In this document: positions 24,448-32,742 of the stretch, one piece after another
Position numbering within the stretch: position 1 is the stretch's first letter
How the letters are laid out: every line of letters starts with the position of its first letter
Assembly (NCBI RefSeq): GCF_026342355.1
Contig: NZ_JAPEMV010000014.1
Coordinates: 1 to 53,102, forward strand
Length of the DNA: 53,102 bases
Reading direction: 5' to 3'
Source: Streptomyces sp. NBC_00249
Lineage (GTDB): Bacteria > Actinomycetota > Actinomycetes > Streptomycetales > Streptomycetaceae
Translations under genes and position numbers: made by a program
Notes under the pieces: model-generated
The model's input: the letters and a program-made list of their open reading frames with translations, nothing else
The model's database searches: none
What the model was told of the DNA's origin: nothing

Positions 24448-24459
24448 AGGAGATCCTTT
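24446..24459. promoter_or_regulatory. AAAGGAGATCCTTT operator, downstream copy
   Basis: Overlaps the stop of the 23902 gene and lies about 145 bp upstream of the exonuclease gene; differs from the 23877 copy only at the centre. Confidence 0.55.
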
Positions 24460-24604
24460 CAGGAATCATCGGCCGCGCGCGATTTATAAGGGGCCCTCAA
24501 TTCGGCTCGCTCATCCACCTGAGTGAATTCGAGTAAAACCGGTTCGCGGCGGGGTTTCGAGTGCTAGCGTAATGTCGTCGACAATCCCGGAAAGGAGTGT
24601 TCGC

Positions 24605-25966
24605 ATGGATTCGATTACGAAGGTGGATGTGGTGATTCCAGCGGGCCGGCCGGAATCCCAACCGGTCGCCCCCCGCCCGCTGGCGCACGTGGACGGGATC
24701 CCCCTGTACGCCTCGGGTCGGGCCCCGAATCGCCTCCGCTCGCAAACCCAGTTGGCGGGCGTCCGTCTCAAGCCGGCGCCCGGGCAGCGTCCGACGGCAT
24801 ACGTGCGGACGCGGGAGTGGGGGGACGTGGCCCTGTACGAGCCGGATGCGGCCGTACGGATGCGCCCCCTGCCCTCGTCGGTGAAGCGGCGGATGGCGGC
24901 CCGTCGTACCTGCCCCACGTGCCGCACGGTCCGACCGGGCATCGTGCGCGGTCAGCGCTGCTCGCTCTGCGTGGAACGGGACCGGGCGGCGGAGCGGCGG
25001 CTAGCGGCCCGCACCTGCCGGGACTGCGAGACGGTGCGTCCGCGGCCCTACCCCCCGGCGCACGGCCGGTGCCAGGCCTGCCGCACGGCACAACGCCTGA
25101 GGGAGCGGACCCGCCGGGCGGAGTGGCTCGCGAAGGCGACGACGTGCAGCGGTCGGGACTGTGGCGTGCGTGTGGTCTCGCGCCGTACGGCCCTCGCCTG
25201 GCTCCGCCGCACCGGGGCCGTCTGGTATCAGCCCTCCGAGTGGCCCGACCGGTGCCCTCCCTGCGACTCGGCCCACCTGGCGGAGATGGCCGAACAGGCG
25301 GAGCGTCACGCGCGGGAGGAGGCTGAACGGGCCGCTCGCGCGCGGGAGAACCGGGCCGCGAAAGTGGCCTCACTGCGGCAGTGGGCAGCGGACGCGCTGG
25401 CCGATCCGTCGGTGGTCATCCTGGACACAGAGACGTGCGGACTGGAAGCAGACTCCGCCGTGGTGGAGATCGCCGTCATCACGGCCGGCGGTAACGTCCT
25501 GCTGGACACCCTTGTGAACCCCGGTCAGGGGGTCTCGATCCCGGCTGAGGCCTCGGCCATCCACGGCATCACAGACTCGGACGTGGACCAGGCACCGACC
25601 TTCTCGGATATCGCCGTACGGCTGACGCAGGTCCTCGACGGGCGACGGATCCTGATCTGGAACGCGCCGTACGACGTCGGCCGGCTGCGGTACGAACTGA
25701 ACCGGCACTACACGGCAATGGGGCACTCCGACGCGGCGGCGTCCGCAGACGCGTGGCTGGACTGCATGCGCTTCGAAGACGCGATGATCCCCTATTCGGA
25801 CTGGGTGGGTGACTGGTCGGACTACTGGGGCTCGTACCGCTGGCAGGCCCTGCGGGGTGGGCATCGAGCCCTGGGGGACGTGCGAACCGTGATCGAGCGG
25901 CTGCGGGAGATGGCCGCGACGCCTGCGGCATCCGATGATGCCGCAGGGGCCCTGAGGATCGGGTAG
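24605..25966 (+). CDS. DEDDh 3'-5' exonuclease with N-terminal zinc-cysteine region
   Basis: 453 residues from ATG 24605 (AAAGGAG eight bases upstream). Residues about 90-215 carry repeated CxxC pairs (CPTC, CSLC, CRDC, CQAC, CPPC), likely zinc ribbons. A charged helix (AEQAERHAREEAERAARARE) leads to the nuclease domain: ExoI motif ILDTETCGLE near 270, ExoII LIWNAPYDVGRL with the catalytic Asp, and ExoIII HRALGDVRTV with His and Asp. This is the DnaQ/epsilon-type fold. A zinc-ribbon fusion suggests a nuclease guided to particular DNA or RNA ends. Plasmid maintenance or defence roles are possible. Confidence 0.88.
   Translation: MDSITKVDVVIPAGRPESQPVAPRPLAHVDGIPLYASGRAPNRLRSQTQLAGVRLKPAPGQRPTAYVRTREWGDVALYEPDAAVRMRPLPSSVKRRMAARRTCPTCRTVRPGIVRGQRCSLCVERDRAAERRLAARTCRDCETVRPRPYPPAHGRCQACRTAQRLRERTRRAEWLAKATTCSGRDCGVRVVSRRTALAWLRRTGAVWYQPSEWPDRCPPCDSAHLAEMAEQAERHAREEAERAARARENRAAKVASLRQWAADALADPSVVILDTETCGLEADSAVVEIAVITAGGNVLLDTLVNPGQGVSIPAEASAIHGITDSDVDQAPTFSDIAVRLTQVLDGRRILIWNAPYDVGRLRYELNRHYTAMGHSDAAASADAWLDCMRFEDAMIPYSDWVGDWSDYWGSYRWQALRGGHRALGDVRTVIERLREMAATPAASDDAAGALRIG
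25922..25947 (+). terminator. Hairpin in the exonuclease 3' end
   Basis: CCTGCGGCATC / GATGCCGCAGG perfect 11-bp arms inside the last codons, between convergent genes. Confidence 0.5.
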
Positions 25967-25989
25967 TGCTCTGAGCCGTCCGCCGGACG

Positions 25990-27435
25990 CTAGTTGGCGA
26001 GGTCGTCCACGGCGATCTCTCCGGGGATCGAATCCGGCACGTCCGGCGTGTCGTCCTTCCTCGCGGGCCGACTGCCCCTCGCCTTCTTCTCCGCCGCTTC
26101 CTTGCGCAGGGCCTCCAACTCGTCGGCAAGCTCCTTCCGGGCCTCCTCTGCTCGCTGAGCGGCGGCTTCTGCGGTCTCGGCCCGGAGGGTGGCGGCCACA
26201 CTGTCCCGGTCCGCGCGGCGCCGCTCCTCGACCTCGCTCGCGAGCTGGGCGGCCAACTCGTCGCGGTGCTTCTCTGCGGCGGCGATCTGCTTGTCTGCTC
26301 GCTCCTCGGCCTTCACGGCCCGCGCCTCGGCCTGCTCCCTCCACCGGTCTGCCTCACCCGCGAGTTTCTCGGCGGCGACGCGCTGACGGCTCGCCTCCAC
26401 CACCTGCGCGCCAGCCCGGTCGCGCTCGCCTCTGGCGTCCTTGGTCTCCTGCATGGCAGCGGCGTAGCCGGTCGCCAACTCCTTCATCTCCTCCTCGGCC
26501 TTGGTCGCGCGCACTTCGGCGCGGGCCTGGGCGTCTGCGGCAGCAGCCGCGCGGGCCACGGCGTCGCCGGCTTCGCGGCGGGCATCATCGCGTTCACGCT
26601 CGGCCTCGGCCCGCAGCTGGCTTGCCTCGTCTGCGCGGCTGACGGCGCGGTCCCGCTCTCGTCCGGCCTCCTCAGCAAGCGCCTGGGCGGCCGCCGCGTC
26701 CTGGCGTGCCTGGTCGCGCTCGCCGGTGGCACGCTCGCTCTGGGCCACGGCGTCGGTCGCGATACGATCGGCGGTTTCGGCGCGCTGCACGGCGGCGTCC
26801 CGTGCGGTCTCGGCGAGCTCCTGGGCGGCCTCGGCGGTCTCGGCCTTCTCCTCGGCGATCCGCTGCCTGTGTGCTGCTGCGGTCGCCTTGTTCTCGGCGT
26901 TTTCCCGGGCGGTGTCGGCGGCCTCCCGTGCGGTCCGGTCCCTCTCGGCGACGGCCTGTGCCGCATCGCGATCCGCGGCCGCCTGTTGTGCCTCGGCACG
27001 GGCGGTGGCTGCCTCCGACCGGGCCTCGGCGGCGGTCTGGTTGGCCTGGGCCACGTCGCGCATGTTGGCGGCCCGCGCGGCCGCCAACCGGGCTTCCACA
27101 CCCTCGGGAGAGTTGAGCTTCTTGATCTCCGTCCGGGTGTCGGCCGCCACCTGCTCCAGCCGCGTCACAGTCTCCTCCATGCGGAGAATCTGACCGGGCA
27201 GACCCGGCGCGTTGCGCTCGCGGGCGCGTGCCTGTCGACGCTCGGCCTGGCACTCCTTGGTGCAGTACTCCGGCGGCCGGCCCTTCTCCCTCGCGTGCCT
27301 CGCCCGAACAATCGCCTTACCGCAGTTGGCGCACGGCTCGGGCCAGTAGCCGTAAGGCGCTTCCTCCTCTCCGTCGTCGCCGCCACCCTGGTTGACGGGC
27401 TGCTGCGGCTGCGGTTCGTCCTGGTCGTCGTTCAC
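25990..27435 (-). CDS. Zinc-finger plus long coiled-coil protein
   Basis: 481 residues from GTG 27435 (AAGAGGGA upstream). Residues 25-60 hold a zinc finger (CANCGKAI ... PPEYCTKECQ). From about residue 85 to 445 the protein is an almost uninterrupted Ala/Glu/Arg coiled coil. Such proteins (KfrA- or SMC-like in outline) usually scaffold DNA or the partition complex. The length of about 360 residues implies a rod of some 50 nm. The repeat-rich coiled-coil protein at 49055 is the second of its type on the plasmid. Confidence 0.75.
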   Translation of the reverse strand: MNDDQDEPQPQQPVNQGGGDDGEEEAPYGYWPEPCANCGKAIVRARHAREKGRPPEYCTKECQAERRQARARERNAPGLPGQILRMEETVTRLEQVAADTRTEIKKLNSPEGVEARLAAARAANMRDVAQANQTAAEARSEAATARAEAQQAAADRDAAQAVAERDRTAREAADTARENAENKATAAAHRQRIAEEKAETAEAAQELAETARDAAVQRAETADRIATDAVAQSERATGERDQARQDAAAAQALAEEAGRERDRAVSRADEASQLRAEAERERDDARREAGDAVARAAAAADAQARAEVRATKAEEEMKELATGYAAAMQETKDARGERDRAGAQVVEASRQRVAAEKLAGEADRWREQAEARAVKAEERADKQIAAAEKHRDELAAQLASEVEERRRADRDSVAATLRAETAEAAAQRAEEARKELADELEALRKEAAEKKARGSRPARKDDTPDVPDSIPGEIAVDDLAN

Positions 27436-27633
27436 GTACGGGTCCCTCTTCTCCAGACTCGGCCGGGCGTGCTGCTCGATCGCGCCTCGGCGGCCTGCCG
27501 AGGCGGGTCGTTGGGCCGGCCCCTGATCGTCCCGCATCGGCGCACGTGGGCACTCCGCCTCGGTGCGCGGGAAGACGCTCGCGGCGAGCCCACGTGGTCA
27601 GAACGCCTCGGGCCGCGCAGGGGGGTTGGGGGG

Positions 27634-29184
27634 CTAGATCGCGCGGTGGGTTCGCGCGGCGGCCGACGTCACACGTGCGCGGGGGGCCGGTCGGGCGGCG
27701 TCTCGTGTGCGCAGGGTGGCGGGCCTGGTGGTGGCGGGCTGCCGGTAGGTTCCCGTGCGGGGTCGGCGTGTGCGGCGGGCCCTCGCGGGGGTCGGGCTGT
27801 GAGGCGTCGGCGGAGTGGCCGGCTCGACGGTGGCTGTCCAGGGGTCGATGGGATCCTGAATCCAGAGTTCGGCGGCCACGGCGTCGGCTCGCTCCCAGAG
27901 GGGCCGGCGGGCGTCGTCCCGTACGGGCTGCTGCGGGCCTTGGGCCATGGACGCGGTGAGGTGTGCCAGGACGTCCGATCGGTACCGGCGTCCCAGGTTC
28001 TTGACCTCGGTCGGGGTGAACTCGTCCAGCACGCCCGACAGGACGGTCATCAGGCTGCGGCGCCATGCGCCGTAGCGGCGGGCGGCCCGGGTGGCCATTC
28101 GCTCCAGCCTGGTCATGACGGGGCCCAGTGCGGTCAGCATGCGGTCGACGGCGCGGGCGGGGCCGGTGACATCGACGTGGCGCCACAGCTCGGCACCGGT
28201 GTGGGTGCCGTCGGCCAGGAGTCGGCGGGGGCTCGACGTCTGGACCCCGAGAAGTCGGGCTAGTTCCAACACGATCGCGCGGTGGTCGCGGGCGCGGTGG
28301 GCGCGGTGGGCGGGGAGGGTGATGCGGGCCTGGCTGTGGCTGCCGGTCTGGCGGTGGCGGGTGATCTCGGCGCGTACGGACGGGCGGCGGGTCGGCGCCT
28401 GGGCGGCGTCGTGGGCGGCCTGTTCGGCGTACTCCTCGGCCCATCCGTCCTCGTCGGCCTCGGCCTCGGGGACGTGTGGGGCGGGCTGGTAGGCGGCCCG
28501 GCAGGTGCCGCATCGGGCGTCCAGCTCCCAGGATGCGGGGCAGGATCCGCACCCGTAGCGGCGCTCATGTGCCCGCTGCTGCCAATCGGCCTCCCGCTGG
28601 GCGGCCTTGGCGGACCGCTCGGCCTCGTCGGCGGCCTCCCATGCGGCTTGGCGGGCTGCGAATTCCTCGCGGTCGATGGCGGCCTGTCGCATGTGGGCGG
28701 CGAGCCATTCGCGGGCGGCGGCCTGGCGGCGCTTGTCCTCCTCGCCTTCGGGGAGGCAGGGGAGGAGCTCGGCGCGCTTGCCGTGCGCGCGGGCGCGGTT
28801 GACGCGGTGGCTGTGGGCCCGGAATGCCTCCGGGGTCATGAGGGCGTCCGGGACGGCGCGGAGCCGGCGGGCGGCTTCCACGCCGTCGGCGGTGGCGGTC
28901 ACGATGCCCTCGGCCACGGTCAGGAATCCGCCGGCCGTGAGGGCGTTGACGCGCTCGGCGGAGATGCGGCGGCCGGTGGGGGTGCGCCGGTAGGTGCCGG
29001 TGCCGTCGGCGTGGATACCGTGCGCGGCGGCATGCTCGACGGTCTCCAGATGAGGGAGCGTCCAGCGCAGTGCGGGTGCGGTGTCCTCGGCCAGGCGCCG
29101 ACTCAGCCATGCTGCCGTGTCGAACTCGTCGGCGGGGTCGTCGTCGCGGGTGAGGGAGGAGGCGATCTCACGGGTTGTCAGCAC
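27634..29184 (-). CDS. Large hypothetical protein with CxxC pairs
   Basis: 516 residues from a GTG. Residues 1-90 look like a winged-helix DNA-binding region (LTAGGFLTVAEGIVTATADGVEAARR). A charged helix with a zinc ribbon (CGSCPASWELDARCGTC) is at about 210-228. Residues 280-400 form a second unrecognised domain with membrane-like or helical stretches, and the tail (from about 450) is a basic Thr/Pro/Arg-rich disordered region. Actinomycete plasmids often carry such proteins beside the replication gene. Function unknown. Confidence 0.65.
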   Translation of the reverse strand: MLTTREIASSLTRDDDPADEFDTAAWLSRRLAEDTAPALRWTLPHLETVEHAAAHGIHADGTGTYRRTPTGRRISAERVNALTAGGFLTVAEGIVTATADGVEAARRLRAVPDALMTPEAFRAHSHRVNRARAHGKRAELLPCLPEGEEDKRRQAAAREWLAAHMRQAAIDREEFAARQAAWEAADEAERSAKAAQREADWQQRAHERRYGCGSCPASWELDARCGTCRAAYQPAPHVPEAEADEDGWAEEYAEQAAHDAAQAPTRRPSVRAEITRHRQTGSHSQARITLPAHRAHRARDHRAIVLELARLLGVQTSSPRRLLADGTHTGAELWRHVDVTGPARAVDRMLTALGPVMTRLERMATRAARRYGAWRRSLMTVLSGVLDEFTPTEVKNLGRRYRSDVLAHLTASMAQGPQQPVRDDARRPLWERADAVAAELWIQDPIDPWTATVEPATPPTPHSPTPARARRTRRPRTGTYRQPATTRPATLRTRDAARPAPRARVTSAAARTHRAI

Positions 29185-29195
29185 CCGCTCACTCT

Positions 29196-29226
29196 ACCAT
29201 TTACTCTATTACCATTACCAGTAATT
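29196..29226. promoter_or_regulatory. TTACCA-type operator/promoter region
   Basis: AT-rich stretch directly upstream of the 29184 start, with ATTAC (29208-29212) and GTAAT (29221-29225) as inverted arms around CATTACCA. Half-sites resemble those at 18302-18328. Confidence 0.45.
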
Positions 29227-29361
29227 GAGAAAATGACGGTTAACGAACGGCTGCCAGTTTTCGCGGGGTAGGTGGCCGGCCCCTCGCCGGCTGGTCCTGC
29301 TCGGGGGCTCCGCCCCTCGGCGGCTAGAGCCGACCGGGGCGTCCTGCCCGTGACGACAGTT

Positions 29362-29379
29362 TTAGCGTGTGCAAGCTAA
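29362..29379. promoter_or_regulatory. Dispersed operator palindrome, site 4
   Basis: TTAGCGTGTGCAAGCTAA, in the gene-free stretch 29227-29551 behind the replication gene. Confidence 0.55.
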
Positions 29380-29551
29380 ATTCCCTCGGCCCTGGCTCGT
29401 CGCCGGCCCCTGAGGGATTTCCGGCTTCGTGCTCCGCGTGCTGTGCGCGCTGGGCTTGGGTCCTGTCGGTGGTCGTTCGCTGCGGTGGTCACCGTGGTGA
29501 CTCTCCGACTGCGATCGACCGTGGGCAGACTCTACCGCCTTCCTCCCCTCC

Positions 29552-31849
29552 TCATGCGCTTCTCTGCTCGGTCGGGCGTGTCGCCTCTTCGGCGGCCTGC
29601 TCGGCTGCGGTACGGCGTACCGCGTGCCACTCGGCCGTGACCTGGCCTCGCCAGGTCACGCAGCGCTCGCCCGGGGCGGCCTGGCAGTGCCGGCAGTGCT
29701 GGCGGGCAGGCAGTACGGCCCGGCGGCGGCGCTGCTTCGGCTGCTGGGCTCCGGTGGGGCTGAGGTGGGCGGGGTCGATGATCTGGCCGCGCTGGGCGAG
29801 CTGTTGGGCGTGGGCGAGCATCCCGGCGGCGCCGATGCGCTCGGCCTCGATCTCGCGGGCGCGGGCGTGGTCGGGGCTGCCCGTGCTGGTCCGGGGGTAG
29901 GCCCGTGCGCCGGCTCCCATGCCTGGGATCACCTGCTGATCGGGGCCGGGCCTCAATCCGCGGCGCCTCTTCTCCGTCCTGGTGAGCCGGCTCCACTCCT
30001 CCTCGCTGGCCCACCAGTCGTGGGCGGCCTGGTCGACGCGGGCCTGTGCTGCCAGGTGGGCCGTCCGGGTCGCCGTTCCGGTCTCCTGGCCTGCCTCGTA
30101 CAGCGGGCGGGCCGTGGGGGCGTACGTGTTGGCTCCTCGGCGGGGGCGGGCCGTGGTGATGAGCTGGAGGGCCTGCGCCTGCCTGAGGTGCCGCAGGGTG
30201 GCGCGGCGGCCGTAGCCGGTGGCGGCGGTGATCTGGGCCAGGGTGGGCCGGTCCTGCTGCTGAACCTGCCACAGGGTGCGGGCGGCGTGGTGTCCCAGGG
30301 TGTGCCATACCCCGGCCTGCTGGTGGGCGATCAGGGACCGCAGGTAGGTGGGGAGTTCAGCGGGGGGCCGGGCGGCGGCGTTCCGCCTTCTGTCAGACCC
30401 CGGGTGAACTGGGGAAACGGTCTCGGGGACTCGGTCGATCGCGCACCGGTGGCCCTTGTGCTCGGGGCACTTGTGCTCCGTCGCCAGGGTCACCCGGCGG
30501 GCCTGTCCGGCCCTGCGGTTGGCCTCGGCGGTGACGGTGAGCCATCCGTCCCTGATCAGGCGCCACAGAGCCAGGGAAGCCGTCTGGTACGTGTACCCGG
30601 CGAGCACTCCGACGCGCCGCACGTTGGCGGACACGTCGGTGGTGCTGGCGCTGACCATCAGCCATGCCACGGCCATGAGTACGGCAGCGTCCGCCGGGCC
30701 CGACTCACGGCCCCACCGGGCGGGGCCGGCCACCTGCATTCGCGCGAACAGGTCGGCCACGGCGGCCTCGGCGTCCGTGCGGTCCTGGTGGTGGCCGTCG
30801 TCCTCCGGGCGGCGCGGCATGCGGGCGGCGTCCTGAACGGCGAGCCACCACACCCGGGCCCACAGCCGGGCCGTCTCGTCCTCGTCGCGCGGGGCCCGGG
30901 TGCCGTCCTCCTGGCGCTCGCTGCGGAGCCACTCCAGCGCGGGAGAGGACTCGGCGTCGCGCACCACGGCCAGGGCCTCGGCCTGCGTCCAGCCGGCCAG
31001 GGCCATGGACCGGGCCGAGGCATGGGCCCAATCCGAGAAATTCTGACGATTCGTCAGAATGCGGCGGAGACCCTTCACCGCGCGCTCTCCAAGGGGGCGC
31101 CACGGCACGGCGAGCCTGGGGCATCCGGTGGCGTCCTGCTCGACCGGGCGGACGATCGGGCCGCGCTGGCGGATGGATGGCGGTACTTCGGTGTCCTCGC
31201 CGTCGACGGCGAGGACGGCGGCCGGCCGGGAGGTGCTGGCGGGGCTGACGGCGGCGGCCATCGTCTCCAGCCGCGCCGCGAAACGCTCGAACGCCTCGGC
31301 CCGCGCCGAGGCAACGCCGAGGGCCGTCACGGCCTGCTCAACAGTGTGGGCCGTGAGCTCGCTGTGTCCGCCGAGCCGGTGGGCGGCGCCCGGCGGGCGA
31401 ACTGCCCCGGCCATCGCGTTCATCAGGGGCGCCGTGTCCAGGGACGGGCACAGGGTGCGGGCTGCTCGGGCGATCCGCCGCACCGTGGTGACGGGGATGC
31501 CCTCCGCGCATCCGAGCCACACGTGGCGGCCGCCGGTGGGGCCGGACAGGGCCGGTACGGGCTCGATGCCCTCGGCGGCGGCGGCGGCGGCGGCCAACTC
31601 GGCGTCGGCTGCGGCCTGGGCGGCGGGGACCCGCTTGGCGTCGAAGTCCAGCGGTACCAGGGTGAAGCGGTGGGTGCCGTGGCGGCGGCGCGTGAGGTAC
31701 ATCGCCACCGGCCGGGCCGGGTCGACCTCGGCGAGTGCCACGGCCTCGGGGTACGTGTTCCGCCACTCCCCCGGCTCGCCTGCGGCAGCGCGGACACGCG
31801 GGCGCGGGGACAGTTCGGCCAGGAACCGCGTCAGGGTCTCGTGCGCCAC
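29552..31849 (-). CDS. Primase-polymerase (AEP) replication protein
   Basis: 765 residues from the GTG at 31849; ATG 31942 and TTG 31972 are in frame but the codons there (AT-rich third positions) look non-coding. The N-terminal domain is an archaeo-eukaryotic-type primase-polymerase: LVPLDFDAKR gives the metal-binding DxD and SGPTGGRHVW the H motif. The middle has two winged helices (GVLAGYTYQTASLALWRLIR; ITAATGYGRRATLRHL). A C-terminal zinc finger (CRHCQAAPGERC ... H) is typical of actinomycete plasmid proteins. Likely the initiator/primase of plasmid replication. A dispersed operator abuts the start and no ribosome-binding site is evident, so the mRNA may be leaderless. Confidence 0.85.
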   Translation of the reverse strand: MAHETLTRFLAELSPRPRVRAAAGEPGEWRNTYPEAVALAEVDPARPVAMYLTRRRHGTHRFTLVPLDFDAKRVPAAQAAADAELAAAAAAAEGIEPVPALSGPTGGRHVWLGCAEGIPVTTVRRIARAARTLCPSLDTAPLMNAMAGAVRPPGAAHRLGGHSELTAHTVEQAVTALGVASARAEAFERFAARLETMAAAVSPASTSRPAAVLAVDGEDTEVPPSIRQRGPIVRPVEQDATGCPRLAVPWRPLGERAVKGLRRILTNRQNFSDWAHASARSMALAGWTQAEALAVVRDAESSPALEWLRSERQEDGTRAPRDEDETARLWARVWWLAVQDAARMPRRPEDDGHHQDRTDAEAAVADLFARMQVAGPARWGRESGPADAAVLMAVAWLMVSASTTDVSANVRRVGVLAGYTYQTASLALWRLIRDGWLTVTAEANRRAGQARRVTLATEHKCPEHKGHRCAIDRVPETVSPVHPGSDRRRNAAARPPAELPTYLRSLIAHQQAGVWHTLGHHAARTLWQVQQQDRPTLAQITAATGYGRRATLRHLRQAQALQLITTARPRRGANTYAPTARPLYEAGQETGTATRTAHLAAQARVDQAAHDWWASEEEWSRLTRTEKRRRGLRPGPDQQVIPGMGAGARAYPRTSTGSPDHARAREIEAERIGAAGMLAHAQQLAQRGQIIDPAHLSPTGAQQPKQRRRRAVLPARQHCRHCQAAPGERCVTWRGQVTAEWHAVRRTAAEQAAEEATRPTEQRSA
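31040..31060. repeat. 21-bp palindrome inside the replication gene
   Basis: ATTCTGACGA-T-TCGTCAGAAT, perfect around a single central base, in an AT-rich dip of the coding sequence. Could be an initiator binding site or operator. Confidence 0.5.
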
Positions 31850-31851
31850 AT

Positions 31852-31869
31852 TTCGCGTGTACACGCTAA
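31852..31869. promoter_or_regulatory. Dispersed operator palindrome, site 5 (rep start)
   Basis: TTCGCGTGTACACGCTAA ends 2 bp before the GTG start of the replication gene, placing a bound protein over its promoter or start. Confidence 0.65.
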
Positions 31870-32021
31870 AGCCCCCCGATCCCTCAAGGGACTTAGGGGG
31901 TGAATCGGGCACGGAAGCGGAAAAGAGATCGTCTTGTCGCATAAGCGCCACGGACACGCCGGGCCGAGACAAGCCGGTGCCGCCACCGTGGCTCGCTGCT
32001 ACGATGGCAACGCTCCTCGGT

Positions 32022-32151
32022 GTTAGAGGACGTACGAAAGCCCACCGCCGGCCTAGTAACCCGGTAGTGATCTTCGTGCTTCATCTGGGATCGGGAGTCT
32101 CAGCATTGGTCGCCACAACCGTTGTCGGCTGAGACCCCGATGGGCTCTAAC
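32022..32151. ncRNA. Structured RNA-like region upstream of the replication gene
   Basis: Long-range stem GTTAGAG (32022-32028) / CTCTAAC (32145-32151) closes a domain with ACGAA/TTCGT (32034-32038/32073-32077) and a strong hairpin (32090-32104 with 32128-32141: ATCGGG and GTCTCAGC against GCTGAGAC and CCCGAT, one bulged A). Either a replication-control RNA, the folded leader of the rep mRNA, or origin DNA; strand unknown. No gene seen in 31870-32209. Confidence 0.45.
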
Positions 32152-32209
32152 GCTTCGCCCGGCTAGTAAGGCCCGGCGGCTGGAGAGAGCCTCTTATGCA
32201 TAGGTCAGA

Positions 32210-32473
32210 TCAGCTGGCCTCCTTGAGCTGAATCGCCTGCGGCCAACCTGCGGGCCGGCCCGTTGACGGGTCCACCTCGATCAGGTCAACCACAGCATTC
32301 AGGAACCCGGCCACCGAAATATCGGCTGCTTCGCACATGGCTAGCAGCTTCACCGCGTTCTTGGGCTCGAAGTTCGAACCCGGCCTGTACGCCTCACCCT
32401 TGGACGGGTCGTAGGTCGCAGGCCTGAAACGCGTGCCTCTCGGCGGCCCTCCCACACCTCGGCGATCACTCAT
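32210..32473 (-). CDS. Small hypothetical protein, 87 aa, upstream of rep
   Basis: ATG 32473 with AGGA eight bases upstream. N-terminal basic, glycine-rich 20 residues (RRGVGGPPRGTRFRP) precede a helical core with KNAVKLLAMCEAADISVAGFLNAVVDLIEVD. The order basic arm then two helices is compatible with a ribbon-helix-helix repressor, though I cannot assign it. Its place directly before the structured region and the replication gene, same strand, makes copy-number control a reasonable guess. Confidence 0.65.
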   Translation of the reverse strand: MSDRRGVGGPPRGTRFRPATYDPSKGEAYRPGSNFEPKNAVKLLAMCEAADISVAGFLNAVVDLIEVDPSTGRPAGWPQAIQLKEAS

Positions 32474-32685
32474 GGTGAAGATCCTGCCACACTCAAGGGA
32501 GTCTTGCAGCAAGACATACGGTGTGGCGGCGAACTTTCTTCGGGGCTCACGGGTTTGACGGTACAGATGCCCGTTATTACCTGTCCGTCACATTCCGGCG
32601 GCGCTGCCTCGGCGGCAGCGCGGGTCATGGCGGCTCGATGCCGCCGGGACCCGCTCCGGGGCCGGCACCCGGCGGCCGGCGCAAA

Positions 32686-32710
32686 GCCCCCTGACGTGAG
32701 GTCAGGGGGC
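32686..32710. terminator. Terminator hairpin downstream of the SprT-like gene
   Basis: GCCCCCTGAC / GTCAGGGGGC perfect 10-bp arms. A second CCCCTGACCCTCCGGGGG stem follows at about 32723. Otherwise 32474-32685 shows nothing clear. Confidence 0.6.
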
Positions 32711-32742
32711 GCCCCGGTGGCACCCCCTGACCCTCCGGGGGC

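Noticed and set aside
2637..24502. GGGCCCTCAATT shared by 2637-2648 and 24491-24502 near two promoters
   Set aside because: A single shared 12-mer is expected many times by chance in 53 kb of biased sequence.
32360..32395. GTTCGAACCCGG resembling a tRNA T-loop
   Set aside because: It lies in the coding sequence of the 32210-32473 gene and has no tRNA fold around it.
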